Position numbers and translations under genes: made by a program. The notes under the pieces are model-generated. The model did not search any database, was not told where the DNA came from, and saw nothing but the letters and a program-made list of their open reading frames with translations. From Setomelanomma holmii (lineage: Eukaryota; Ascomycota; Dothideomycetes; Pleosporales; Phaeosphaeriaceae), in assembly GCA_010015745.1 (NCBI GenBank), contig ML978196.1, positions 186,001 to 250,000 on the forward strand: 64,000 nt of DNA. Direction: 5' to 3'. The first letter of the stretch is position 1, and each line of letters begins with the position of its first letter. This document shows, in pieces, positions 9,829 through 20,217 of the stretch.

Positions 9829-11815
9829 CTAAGTCTCAGCCCAAATCTTCAACACCTTATTCGCAAGACAGGTCACCTCGCGCGTCGTAACTTTATTCTT
9901 CTCCTTCCCATCTCTCAAGTTCGAAATCCTGTGCACGATGCGAATCATGCTGTTCTTCATGACTAGGCAGTCGTCCTTGCCGAGCAGGCCAGTCTCGCCG
10001 GCAGTGTAACTGTCGAGCCATTCGAGATCAGCCATGAGCTCTTTGCGTGGTGTGGCTTTGACAGAGGCATATCTTTGACGAGCTTTTCGACATTGGCTTG
10101 GAAATCGAGGACTCTGTCGTCGATGGATTGTTTGAGGACTGGTTGGGATTAGCTGGATAGATTGAGGGGAAGAGCGGGTTACTTACCAAGGACTTTGTGG
10201 GGGCTGGAGGGTGCGGAAGTGGTGTTGCTGGTCGAGTTGACGCCGGATGGAGCTTGTCCGAAGAGTGTGGAGCCAATTGAAGTGTTGCCAGCATCAGAAG
10301 GTGGAGTTATCTTGATCTCCGGCACCTGGTTGTTGTTGGTGGAGTTGAGAAGATCTCCGAAGCTGGAGAAATTCTTTCCGGCATTCTCGCTGGCAGGCGC
10401 GGAAGTCTGAATCTGAGGCTGCAATTGTGGCGCAGGCTGAGATGATGTTGATGCGGTTGCCATGTAATGGCTGAAGGGTACCGGAATCGGTTGCGTAACA
10501 AAGGGCAGCGGCTTTGGATCATTGAGCGAGTTGACGAGATCAACCGCATCTAAGACGGGCTTGCATATAACCATGAGTCCCTGCGCCAAGTACTGGACGG
10601 CGAATTGGATATCGTCATTGAAGACGGAAAGGTTGGCAGGGCTGAAGCGCTTCAACATCTGGTCGATCTTGTCTAGTGGCCAAGTGTTCTTGAGTTCGTT
10701 AGCACCCATAGTCTCCAGCTTGATCTCTTCTGGCATCTCTTCAAGGATAATATGCCCCGGCTCGATGATATGGGTGACCAGGAAATGTATGGTCTGACCA
10801 AGAGCGGCAAGCTCACCATTCTCGAAAGCATGTTCCAACTTGTTCATCTCCTCACGGAACTTGGGACCATACTGCATAAGCTGGACGACACGCCTATCAT
10901 GCTTGTCGCAGTACAACTTGAACTCCAATAGCTTAGCTTGCCGTTGCTCGTCCTTGATAGCTTGCTGACGCTGCTGTTTGGCTAATTGGCGACGCTGCAT
11001 ATTCTGGTACTCGGAATGAAGTTCGAGGACATGACCAACATGCTTGTCCTGGTTGTACTTGGCAAGGACGGGATCTTGGTCAATGCCTGTATGACCCGAG
11101 GGGAGACCGACGCCAGAGACGCCGCTGATGGTGGGAATTGAGGAGAATAAAGTGTTGGTGTGCTTCGCGCGATGAGCAGGGTCGTCGCTAGGAGGGTAAA
11201 AGATGCGCACGGAGTCCATGTACGAAGGCTTGGGTTGGGGCTCGGGGAGAGTGAAGTCGACCTTTGCTGGCTTGTATCGGGACATAAATTCTTGGTGGCG
11301 GACGGCCTCTTCAGCACGACGAGCGGCTCGAGCTGGGGCGTCGCGATACCAGGCAAGGCGCGGCTCCTCTGCGCGCTGGCGCTCAGCGAAATAAGTGCGG
11401 AAGTATCGATTCGATGCATCTGCAGACGACACCTTTGGCTTCTCAACTCGACCGTGGTTGACAGCTCCCGCCTGGCGCTATACAATAGTTAGTGAGGTTC
11501 ATGTGCGCAAAGAGGATAAACATACCTGTGCCGGTGGAGCGGCAGCCCTGTTTCGCCAGACCTTATAGTTGTTGAAGGCCTTGCCGAGCTCGGTATAGAC
11601 CTTTACGGGTATGGTATCTGCAAGGTACTCCTGTTCAGTGGTTAGCATGGCACTTCACCGCCTTTGAAGCCAGAGGAACGAGCCTGTGTCTGCCGGAGCT
11701 TGGTCTCTGCCTGAAGAGAAAACTCGTTGTACTCATGCTGGCCGCGTGCACGAACGTAGTCGGTGATCTTGCTAACCTGGCGCTTGGAGATGGTGCCTGG
11801 ATTGATGGGTGCCAT
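9829..11815 (-). CDS. Conserved-looking coiled-coil protein, unknown function, apparent frameshift
   Basis: I do not recognise the family. On the minus strand the model runs 11815-11684, 11630-11526, 11477-10187, 10138-9829 (about 610 residues). The central part (about residues 190-330) is rich in Q, R, K and E and predicts long helices; a Ser/Thr/Asn/Pro-rich segment follows, then a helical C-terminal module ending ANKVLKIWAET. Two oddities are seen. Intron 1 can only keep frame with a non-canonical CAG|GCTCGT donor (53 nt, CTAAC branch), so it may be a GC-AG intron or a damaged one. In the last exon the frame changes near 10056: LVKDMPLSK is followed by ATPRKELMADLEW only if one G is restored. 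This may be a real 1-nt deletion or an assembly error. Confidence 0.65.
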
Positions 11816-12978
11816 GGCTGCAAGGTGCTGGCGAAGTGTATCTGGGCGAGTTGTCGGTTGCGGAATGAGGAGGTGGGAGTAAAAATCACGGAAAGGATTT
11901 ACTCGTTTTCAGTGAGCCAATGTCCGAAACTTCGTCTGTAGTTGAAAAGTTGTGCAGTTGTGGTCTTGATACAAGAGATTATGTGGAGGTTGGAGGCGGT
12001 CGTGGGTGCAGTTGCTGATGTGTCGCAAGAGTGAGCAGAAAAATTCTTATTTCGACAGGCGAAAGTGCGAGCAAGACTGCCAAGGATCCCGCTTAGTTAT
12101 TGTGCTAATAGCCTGACAGGAAAGCGCTGTGGCTGGAGTGGTAGTGAAAGTGAAAGTGATCAATGTTGGGGGAGATGGGCACAATCGATACGGACCTAGG
12201 TGGTGGTGACGTAGTGCAAACGAGTATGTGTTTTGACGAGGTATAGAAAGCCTGGGGCACTATTGTCGAGGGATACTGAGAAGGTTGCAGTCGAGGTTGG
12301 CCATGAATGCTGGCTGTTCGCTGCTGCTGCTGCACAATGTTGTTGGCCAGCCGACTCAGCCACTCTTTGTTCTCCAACACACAATGAGCCTTATCTTTAC
12401 GACCGCTGGTCATCTTCTTGCAAAAAGCACCAATCTTCGATAAATACAAAGCCTTTACTGATGATGCAAATGCGAGACCAGTTGCACTGCTGTGGTCTTT
12501 CGCGTCTCGGCACTGACGACGATGTTGGAAATACATAGCCAGAACTTTTCATCCGTAGATACCTAAGAACAATTCAAGAGCTATTGTTACTCTGTCTAGA
12601 AGCCTTCACAAGTTCACCTGTTTGCGTGGTGTGCAAAATAGGTGTATATAAACACAAGAAATAGTGACTAGCTTCAGCTCTCAAGAAAGTCGACACTATC
12701 GCTCAGGACATGTGCGCGAAGACCGCAAGATGCAACATCGCGATAGCCAGTGTGTGCGGATCAGAGTTCGTTTCATCGAGGCAAAAGGCCCTTCAATCGC
12801 AGGCGACGCCAGATTGCTATTGCGTCGGCTCTTATGCCTCTTTAGAGTCTTGTAATGTGATAGAGCCAATCTCCCGAGGCATAAGTGAGAAAACACTCCA
12901 TTGATTGTACCTGCGAACTGTTGTTGTGTTGAAGCTTTCATTCAACGATATGACGAGAGCGAGTCCGATCGAATTGGA
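11816..12978. other. Intergenic
   Basis: About 1.2 kb upstream of the coiled-coil gene and downstream of the NYN-LOTUS pseudogene. A 143-residue minus-strand frame (12105-12536) has a run of glutamines and no recognisable domain; I do not count it as a gene. A CTG/GCT-rich short repeat at about 12321-12333 underlies that Q run. Confidence 0.45.
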
Positions 12979-13851
12979 CTAGTCATCCAATAGGTGCGCC
13001 ACAACGAACGGCGGGTTCGTGCCCATTTGTCTTTGCTCCAGTTCTGCGACTCCCGATGCTTCCACCAACTCTCGAAGTTTTCTATAGCCATAGTTCCGTG
13101 GTTGCATGTCAGGCGAGACTCTGTTCAGGTAGCCGCCAACGTGAACGAGATTTACCCAACCGCTGGGATCTGTTGTAGCATTGATAATTGCTAATCGCAA
13201 TGCTGCAGTTGCCGCCTCGTCAAGAGGTCTTTGTGTTTGCTTCGGTAACATGGGTAACGCGGTGCTGATTTCCTCTGCATGTACATTCGCGGACCACGGA
13301 AGAACAAGCTTGTGCTTCTTCGTCCCATCAGAAGGCTCTCCAGAACGCAAGACATCTTGCTGCGGTACGACAGGGATTTTTTCAACCCCGGCCTCTAGCG
13401 CATCAAAGTACATGAATTAGTCACAGGCAGCAACAAAGGGTGCTGGAGTCTTGCGCTCTCCGAACCCATATACCGTGACACCTTATTCTCGTATGCGGGC
13501 AGCCAAGCGAGTGAAGTCGCTGTCACTCGAGACAATGCAGAAGCTGGAGAATCAACTGGTATACAGTAGATCCATCGCATTAATAATCATAGCTTCATCA
13601 GTGGCATTCTTCCCAGTAGTATATGCGAATTGTTGGATAGGTGTTATCGAGTATTTGAGCAGACATTGTTTCCAGGGCTCGAGGTCTGGCCTCGTCCAGT
13701 CGCCATAAATCCACCGAACGCTAGCGACTCCGTAATTGGCTATCTCGGCCAGAAGACCTCCGATGACTTTGGCTGAGACGTTGTCTGCGTCAATAAGGAC
13801 GGCTAGATTGGAGTGGTTGGTCGTGATGTCCTTACGTAGATGATGATGCAT
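12979..13851 (-). pseudogene. NYN-domain / OST-HTH (LOTUS) protein with three in-frame stops
   Basis: One continuous minus-strand frame of 291 codons encodes an N-terminal NYN (PIN-like nuclease) domain and a C-terminal OST-HTH/LOTUS RNA-binding domain. Acidic residues expected at the NYN active site are all present: LIDADN near residue 20, TDEAMIINAMDLL near 90 and SSDSDFTRLA near 110. The LOTUS part reads SGWVNLVHVGGYLNRVSPDM and NYGYRKLRELVEAS and ends at a normal stop. The frame is broken by TGA at 13552-13554, TAA at 13483-13485 and TAA at 13417-13419, none removable by a plausible intron because the protein pattern continues directly across each. The first fits CGA to TGA and the others CAA to TAA. 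No indel is seen, so inactivation looks recent, or the stops are read through. NYN-LOTUS proteins usually act in RNA regulation. Confidence 0.85.
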
Positions 13852-14331
13852 GTAAGCCCAGGGTACCTTGCATGGTCACGTGGATCATCCGCCGACCAAT
13901 TAGCCTACTACACTATGTATATAAGCTTAGATCACTGACCTCTCGGTGATCAGAACAATAGACACAAGATACACCAACTGCTTACAATGCAGGTATGCAG
14001 GATCAAGCCACCGAGCTGATGGAACAGCTCTGCATCCGTTCAAGGTGCCAAGACGCTCACATCAAGCACAGGAACAGATATCAGTTTGACACAATACAAT
14101 GCGAACGAGACGTGAAGCAAATGGAGCAACGATCGGACGATACATGAAAGCATGCAAAGAGCAAATTCCGCCGTCTCTGTCCACCTCGAGAGCTTTGTTA
14201 TCCGCCGCTAAGCTGCTTTGGGCTCAAGGCCAAGTCGGCTATATGAACACAAGCGCCGGAACTGTGCCCGGAAGTCCACACACACATCGAGTGCATCCAA
14301 GACCCTGAAGAGTCTACACAATATCAAAATC
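13852..14331. other. Intergenic with promoter of the acyl-CoA dehydrogenase
   Basis: Holds a TATATAA at 13918-13924, followed at once by the inverted repeat GATCAC(10 nt)GTGATC at 13930-13951. These lie about 400 bases before the preferred start at 14332, so they may serve an undetected short upstream transcript (an ATG sits at 13987) or a long 5' UTR. Confidence 0.4.
13930..13951. repeat. Small inverted repeat near a TATA box
   Basis: Perfect 6-base arms GATCAC and GTGATC separated by 10 bases, starting 6 bases after TATATAA. Could be a transcription-factor site or a chance hairpin. Confidence 0.4.
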
Positions 14332-15651
14332 ATGTCGCGATCTATAGTCTCGCGACTGCGACAGTCGGGTCGCCTTTTGCTATCGTCGTCATGTCCTTCA
14401 AGGCCTTCCCAAAGATGCGCATTCTCAACGACCCAGCAAGTGCGCATCATGGAAACCACAGGCTTTACCGAGGAGCAATTGACCGTCCGAGAAGCCATCA
14501 GTGCTGTGTGCTCCCAATTTCCCAATACCTACTGGCAAGAAAGAGATGAGACTGGGACTGATCCGAAAGACTTTCACGCAGCTCTCGCAAAAGATGGATG
14601 GCTCGGTATTGCACTGCCAGAAGCTTTTGGCGGCTCAGGACTCGGCATTTCCGAAGCAACAATGATGATGCAGACTATCACCGAATCAGGAGCTGGAATG
14701 GCGGGCGCACAAGCAATTCATGCAAACGTATATGCGACACAACCACTTGCAAAGTTCGGCACCCAGAAGCAATTGGAAGAGACGATTCCCAAGATCATCA
14801 GTGGCGAGTTCAGGACTTGTTTTGGAGTAACAGAACCCAACGCTGGACTAGACACCCTAAGGCTTAGCACAACAGCAAAGAAGCTAGACGATGGGACATA
14901 CAGCATCACAGGGCAAAAGATCTGGATCACATGCGCCCAGGTAGCGGATCGCATGATATTGCTTGCTCGCACAACACCACGCGAGGAGGCAGAAAAGCCA
15001 TCGAAAGCACTGAGTATGTTTTGCATACCAATCGATAAGTCAGCGCTAGGTCTGGACATGCGGCGAATCAAGAAGATGGGCGGTCGAGCCGTCGATGCAA
15101 ACGAAGTGTTCTTCGACAACTACAAGATCCCCGTCGATAGCTTGATTGGCAAAGAGGGCGAGGGATTCAAGATCATCCTGCACGGCATGAACGCAGAACG
15201 GTGCTTATTAGCAGGCGAAGCATTAGGCCTTGGATATGCAGCTTTGGCGAAGGCAAGCGCGTACGCAAGAGACAGGAAGGTGTTTAACCGTCCCATAGGC
15301 ATGAACCAAGGTATTGCACATCCACTCGCAGACGCATATATGCGTCTCGAAGCTGCGAAGCTGGCTACATATCATGCCGCGCGTCTCTTCGACAGCAGCA
15401 AAACAGACGAGACGATCAGGCAGGACGCCATAGGCGTTGCAGCGAATAGCGCCAAGTATCTTGCCGCAGAGGCAGCGTTCACAGCATGTGAGCGTGCGGT
15501 ACTAGCACACGGTGGCATGGGATATGCACAGGAGTATGATGTCGAGAGGTGGTTCAGGGAGTGTTTAGTACCAAGAATTGCGCCTGTTAGTAGGGAGATG
15601 ATCCTCAACTATATTGGGGAGAAAGTGCTTGAGCTACCTAGGAGCTATTAG
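14218..15651 (+). CDS. Mitochondrial acyl-CoA dehydrogenase
   Basis: The frame of 477 codons has no introns; the preferred start is the Met at 14332 because what follows (MSRSIVSRLRQSGRLLLSS and on to RCAFSTTQQ) is a typical arginine-rich mitochondrial presequence. Acyl-CoA dehydrogenases are FAD enzymes that introduce the 2,3-double bond in beta-oxidation or branched amino-acid breakdown. Visible signatures: GWLGIALPEAFGGSGLG, CFGVTEPNAGLDT (FAD-contact region), ITGQKIWITCAQVADRMI, and AHGGMGYAQEYDVERWFREC near the C-terminus. The end (PVSREMILNYIGEKVLELP) differs from the usual YEGT catalytic-Glu segment of MCAD-type enzymes and matches a subfamily common in fungi and actinobacteria. Substrate is not determinable. 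Confidence 0.92.
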   Translation: MGSRPSRLYEHKRRNCARKSTHTSSASKTLKSLHNIKIMSRSIVSRLRQSGRLLLSSSCPSRPSQRCAFSTTQQVRIMETTGFTEEQLTVREAISAVCSQFPNTYWQERDETGTDPKDFHAALAKDGWLGIALPEAFGGSGLGISEATMMMQTITESGAGMAGAQAIHANVYATQPLAKFGTQKQLEETIPKIISGEFRTCFGVTEPNAGLDTLRLSTTAKKLDDGTYSITGQKIWITCAQVADRMILLARTTPREEAEKPSKALSMFCIPIDKSALGLDMRRIKKMGGRAVDANEVFFDNYKIPVDSLIGKEGEGFKIILHGMNAERCLLAGEALGLGYAALAKASAYARDRKVFNRPIGMNQGIAHPLADAYMRLEAAKLATYHAARLFDSSKTDETIRQDAIGVAANSAKYLAAEAAFTACERAVLAHGGMGYAQEYDVERWFRECLVPRIAPVSREMILNYIGEKVLELPRSY

Positions 15652-16864
15652 TTTCCGCATGAAGCATGGATTGGTCGCCAAAATCGCATGTCTCCCTTGT
15701 GGCTAACTAATCCGATCGCCTGCGGATGCTGATGATATACGTAAAGGTGCGCAGTGCTACGATGGCGCGAATTTGGCGCGTTCTGTGGAGAGCTGAAGGT
15801 GACGCTATTGGCTCATCGTCGCACGTGGGCGCGCCCTCCTTCGACGGTCTCAAACTCTCTTTCCACCTCAACCTCGACCTACTCTTTCTTTCTGTCGCGA
15901 GATGTGAATCGAACTGACCAGAGACCCGAAAGGCACGCGAAGATGATCCAAAAGAGACAGCAAAATGGCCCAGAAACAAATTACGCAGAAGACGGACCAA
16001 GCGCCCGACCATGTGCAGTCAGACTTCAACAATCGCGCGCATTGAGGGACCCATGATCGATGCAACGTTTTCTTCTTTCCGAACCAAATGGCGACGTCAA
16101 GAATGATGAGAAAGAGAAGGATTCTGGCACAGTGACACAATCGGCTCAGCATCCCGGGCCAAAAGCGCACCGACACCGAGATTCAATGCGCATCGCGATT
16201 GCGGGTGCGAGCGGTTACCCGACGTTTCTGCCTGCAGGATGTCATCGTAGGTCCTCCTCGTACGGCATGTTCAGCAATAGACGGGTTGATTGTTCGCGTG
16301 TTGTATGTGTCGTGGAGTTTCGGGTCTGGCGAATTGTCGACATCAGGTTTGCGATGTGGCGCTTTCATCCCACGAAAACACGAAAATGGATCCCGCTCCG
16401 GAGCCAAAATCTCCTTGCATGCGCTCCGCAAATTCGACTCCAACAACCATACAGACTCAGGGGCATCACCTCCTTTCTCATATCCTGCCGCGTTACACAT
16501 CCCAGCATCCAAGCCGATGTTCCTGCGTCCGAGGAGGCTTCAACGATTCCTGTGGCTCGAGAAGTCCTGGAATATGGGGCGCCACAGCTTGGCGTTTGCC
16601 GACATCCGCGTAGGCGCCGTTGGTCTTACGCAACAGCGTTAGATAGCACTGGGATCACAGATTGGGAGCACCTCGATAAAACAAGGTCGTGTGCTTTCAT
16701 CATGGAGAGAAAAGTTGGTTGTCGACCTTCTTTATCGTCGCTCGTTTGCTGTCTTTTGGCTCTAGAGGCGGTCACTTTTGTATTGTCCTTTAATTCTCCA
16801 GGTTCTTCTCATTCTCTTTGTCTTCGTCCCACTACGTTCGCTACATCCGCAACGACCCGAGACC
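15652..16864. other. Intergenic
   Basis: About 1.2 kb before the cutinase. A 344-codon frame (16060-17094) overlaps the cutinase in another frame and has random composition, so it is not a gene. A CT-rich stretch at about 16785-16850 lies directly upstream of the cutinase ATG, as in fungal promoters. Confidence 0.5.
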
Positions 16865-18129
16865 ATGAAGGCCGCGCTATCGACACTCGCTGTTATTGCG
16901 GCAGTGGCTTTCGCCCAGGACCGCTGCGATGCGCCATACCCGAACGTCTTTTGCAACACCACCGAGATCCTCGCGTTCCAATCTTCCGACTGCAAAGCCT
17001 ACCACGTCTTCCTAGCGCGTGGTTCCGACGAGCCGTATCCAGGACGACAGGGCAACATTACTCGCGAAATATGTTCTCGTCTCGGAAGCAATGATTGTGG
17101 TTTCGAAAACATCGAGTACCCCGCGAAAAGCACAGCATGGGGAAAGGATGAATGGTGCAAGTCTGCAGCGAAGGGCGCGGCCAGCGGCCAATCGCAGATC
17201 AAAGCATATGCTTCCAAGTGCCCGAACTCGAAGTTACTTCTGCTGGGCTTTTCGCAGGGCGCGTCGGTCACGCAGGATATTCTCGGTGGTGGAGGCGGAC
17301 AGGTTTTCGAGTGCGACCAAGCAACCAATCCGGCTCTTGATGCCTCAATCTCGCCAGGATCAAACAGTGTGTTGTGACCATTAAGATAAACTGTGAAGCA
17401 TGCTAATCCTTCCTCAAAGTTCTGGCAGCAGTCACTTTTGGAGCTGTGATCCGCTCCAAGAACCAAAACTTCACCATCGGCGACGGTGTCAACTACAACG
17501 GACGTCGAGCACGCACAGAATCCCAATTGGCAGCCCTGAATAAATACTCCAACCGTCTTCGCGACTACTGCCACTATGGCGACCCCATGTGTGCAGTAGG
17601 CAGCACACCTGAGAACGTCTACGTCCATCTGGATTACTTCCTGGAACACAATGAAGAAGTGATCGCCTGGATCTCCGAAAAAGCCCAAGCAGATACCGGA
17701 AATGTAAGTAATCAAAACAAATCCAGCGCACCCAGCAGTCCCAATCCCAGTCCTACCCCAAGTCCTTCCCCATCCCAGCAGGCGAGCCCACCAGCACAAA
17801 CCAGCAAATCTCCCACACCAAGTCCTACATCCCGGATGAGCACTCCTACCCCGTCTAGCGTTCCATCACGAATCAACACCAACATTTTGCCTCAGTCTAG
17901 TTCTTCTCCCACCTCGGCTATCGCCAAACCTGCCGCTACCCCTTCAGCGACGCCAATCAGCATTGTCTCGACAACAGCATCAAGAACTGACACTTCCGAG
18001 GCTCAGCCTGCTCAGACGAATAATGGCAATGCCAATACAGGTACTGGAGCGGCGAGCGCGCTGACGTTCAACTCTGGCATCGCCCTGATGTCGATCGTTC
18101 TGGGCTTCATGCTTTCGTTCGCATTGTGA
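16865..18129 (+). CDS. GPI-anchored cutinase-family serine esterase
   Basis: Two exons (16865-17366, 17420-18129) encode 403 residues. The signal peptide is MKAALSTLAVIAAVAFA. The alpha/beta-hydrolase core shows ARGSDEPYPG, the nucleophile motif LLGFSQGAS, the acid in DPMCAVG and the base in the following HLDYF, with paired cysteines as in cutinases and acetylxylan esterases. From about residue 265 a Ser/Thr/Pro-rich stalk (SPNPSPTPSPSP and similar) leads to a hydrophobic C-terminal tail (LTFNSGIALMSIVLGFML) that fits a GPI-anchor signal. The enzyme probably stays on the cell surface and hydrolyses ester polymers such as cutin. The ATG at 16865, rather than an in-frame Met at 16778, gives the signal peptide. 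The 53-nt intron restores the SPG..LAAVTFG frame. Confidence 0.92.
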
Positions 18130-19740
18130 GGCCTCCGTATAGATATGTGTTAGCATTTTAGCATTGGCGTTCTGGGTACATAATAAGGTTGGGGATACAT
18201 TGGCCACCCTGATACGGGATACTTCTGCAATCGCCGCTGAAAAGCTCATGCACGTATGCATAATCGGCGTCGCAAAACCTCGCATATCGCGCTGGATGCA
18301 CGATAGAACCTAGACGTAATCTATGTGTATGATTCGCAGTCGCTGAACGTATGGGTTTTGTTGCATCGCATAGATTAAGTTGTGCTTGATGCAGATCGTT
18401 CCTTCCTTCTGGTTATTCCGGTAAGTTCCAAGGCAGGAGGACTAGGCCGCAACTTCCACATCCCCAACCGCTCCGCACAAACACTCTTATCCTGCCCCTC
18501 GCCCAGCATCTGCGTTGTACTTCAGACCTCAATTTGAAATTGGTCCGTACTACTTCACAGTCAACATCATGTGTCATCGACAATTACGCACACGCAGCCT
18601 TTCTAGCGACCCTGTTCTCTACCTAAGCTCTGCTCCATGCGCATCCTACCTAGCTACCAAGTTGTACACCAAGTCAAGATGGAGCGAACTCTTGCACGCC
18701 GGAACGTGAGCCCAAATTCACAAATTCGACGTACTGAGGACGAAAGCACGCGCCGAATACAACGAAAACGAGTTCAAAGCCCGGGACACTTTCCCTACGA
18801 GGCTTCAAAGCTTCAGTGGAGGTCCGCCATAGCCGGTGTTGTGGTACTACCATCACTCGCCCCACTCCCCCGCTAGACGATCAGCATCGCCACTGGTTCA
18901 CGAACAACCCACATATCGCTGCATTGCAGTCGTACGAGCAACATTGATCGCTGTGGCTTTGGTCATGTAATTGCCATACTGCTTCAGGCCTCGGAAGCCA
19001 TACCGGCTACAGGAAACTCTCACTGCTGCCTTGAGTTTACATCGACGACGGCCACCTTGTAGAGCTAGAAGGTCTGACCTCAAAGTTACGAAACCTTCAA
19101 TGTTCAATCGAGTACCCACTGGCGTCCACGGCTCTCGCTAAGCCCTGCACAGGGTTCCAGCATTGGAAAGAGACATTCAGCTTACGCCACAAACGATATG
19201 CCCGCACAGAGCACTGGAAAATAGAGCATAGGATATGTGCAATGACCCTTACCGTGCTGTCTTTGCAGTGATCAGCTACTGTTCGAGACTATACATCAAG
19301 CTTTGCGTGCCAATTTACCGGGCTCGCCTTTTCCTGGTTCAGGAAGCTCACTATGCTTTGCGCTGTTCAAAGTGGAGTTACCGCAATACCAGAGAGCTGA
19401 CTGGACCCTAAATTCATGCTCACAAAGCTAGAGCCGACAGTCTTGCGTCTGCGAAAGGTCTGACCAAGGTTGGTCCATCGCTGGACGCCTTCCTCTTGGC
19501 CCCTCTCTTCTCGCCCAGAGTGATCGAGCGAGCAACGCTTGATGGAAGGATTTGCTGCAGCTCCACTCATGATCTGACCCGGCACACACAATGGGAACTC
19601 AACCGGCGTCTCCGCGAGCGCATCAATCGCAGTGGACCTACCGCTCATTCCGAACAATCGCCTTCTCATCACACACTCTAGTAACGGATGACGAGGCCCA
19701 GGTGATCAGAAGATGCAAGACATCGCACAGCCTTGCGCAC
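18130..19740. other. Intergenic
   Basis: About 1.6 kb downstream of the cutinase. No frame here resembles a known protein and no splice pattern joins the short ones. Nothing recognisable seen. Confidence 0.5.
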
Positions 19741-19751
19741 TCGCTGTTTCC

Positions 19752-19760
19752 ATCTGATAA
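19752..19760 (+). promoter_or_regulatory. Candidate Sre/SreA GATA-factor site 1
   Basis: ATCTGATAA is an exact match to ATCWGATAA, the extended motif bound by the ascomycete iron-responsive GATA repressors (SreA, Sre1, SRE). It lies about 460 bases upstream of the siderophore transporter start and is followed at once by CGATAAGA. Confidence 0.72.
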
Positions 19761-19779
19761 CGATAAGATCAAACTTTTC

Positions 19780-19788
19780 ATCTGATAA
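19780..19788 (+). promoter_or_regulatory. Candidate Sre/SreA GATA-factor site 2
   Basis: A second exact ATCTGATAA in the same orientation, 28 bases after the first. A chance pair of nine-base matches so close together in the promoter of a siderophore transporter is unlikely. Confidence 0.72.
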
Positions 19789-20217
19789 TTCGCGGGTCAC
19801 GCCACCGTTACGTCTCATTGGCCGCCCAGCGCCGCTGATGCCGCGCGATCCTAGAGATAAGATTTTTCACCAGGCTGGGCCGAGCTTCGGTGAGCTTAAT
19901 GCCGGGCATCTTGCTGCTTTCAGCGCGCTTGCAAGGTTGCATCCAAGGCGACGTGAGACCTTCCATAATGTTGCCCTTTTCACACGGCCTGGGGACGCCA
20001 GAATACGCGGTGCGGGCGCCAGAATGCAACGGTGGATGCGACTTCATCCACTCGCTGCGAAAGCCGACTACGGGACCCTCAAGGTGGGCCCAGTAGTCCC
20101 TGCGCTGGATCCGACCGGGGACGTATATGAGCACGCAGGTCGCTCGATCGTAATCTTATCAATCTCTAGATCTCTGCCTTTGCCTGCAGAGATCCTTTCA
20201 CCTGCTCGTTCGTCACG

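Noticed and set aside
12105..12536. 143-codon minus-strand frame with a Gln run
   Set aside because: The open frame partly reflects a CTG/GCT simple repeat; no domain or conserved pattern seen.
16060..17094. 344-codon open frame
   Set aside because: Overlaps the cutinase in another frame, Arg/Ser/Cys-rich random composition and no domain; a shadow frame.
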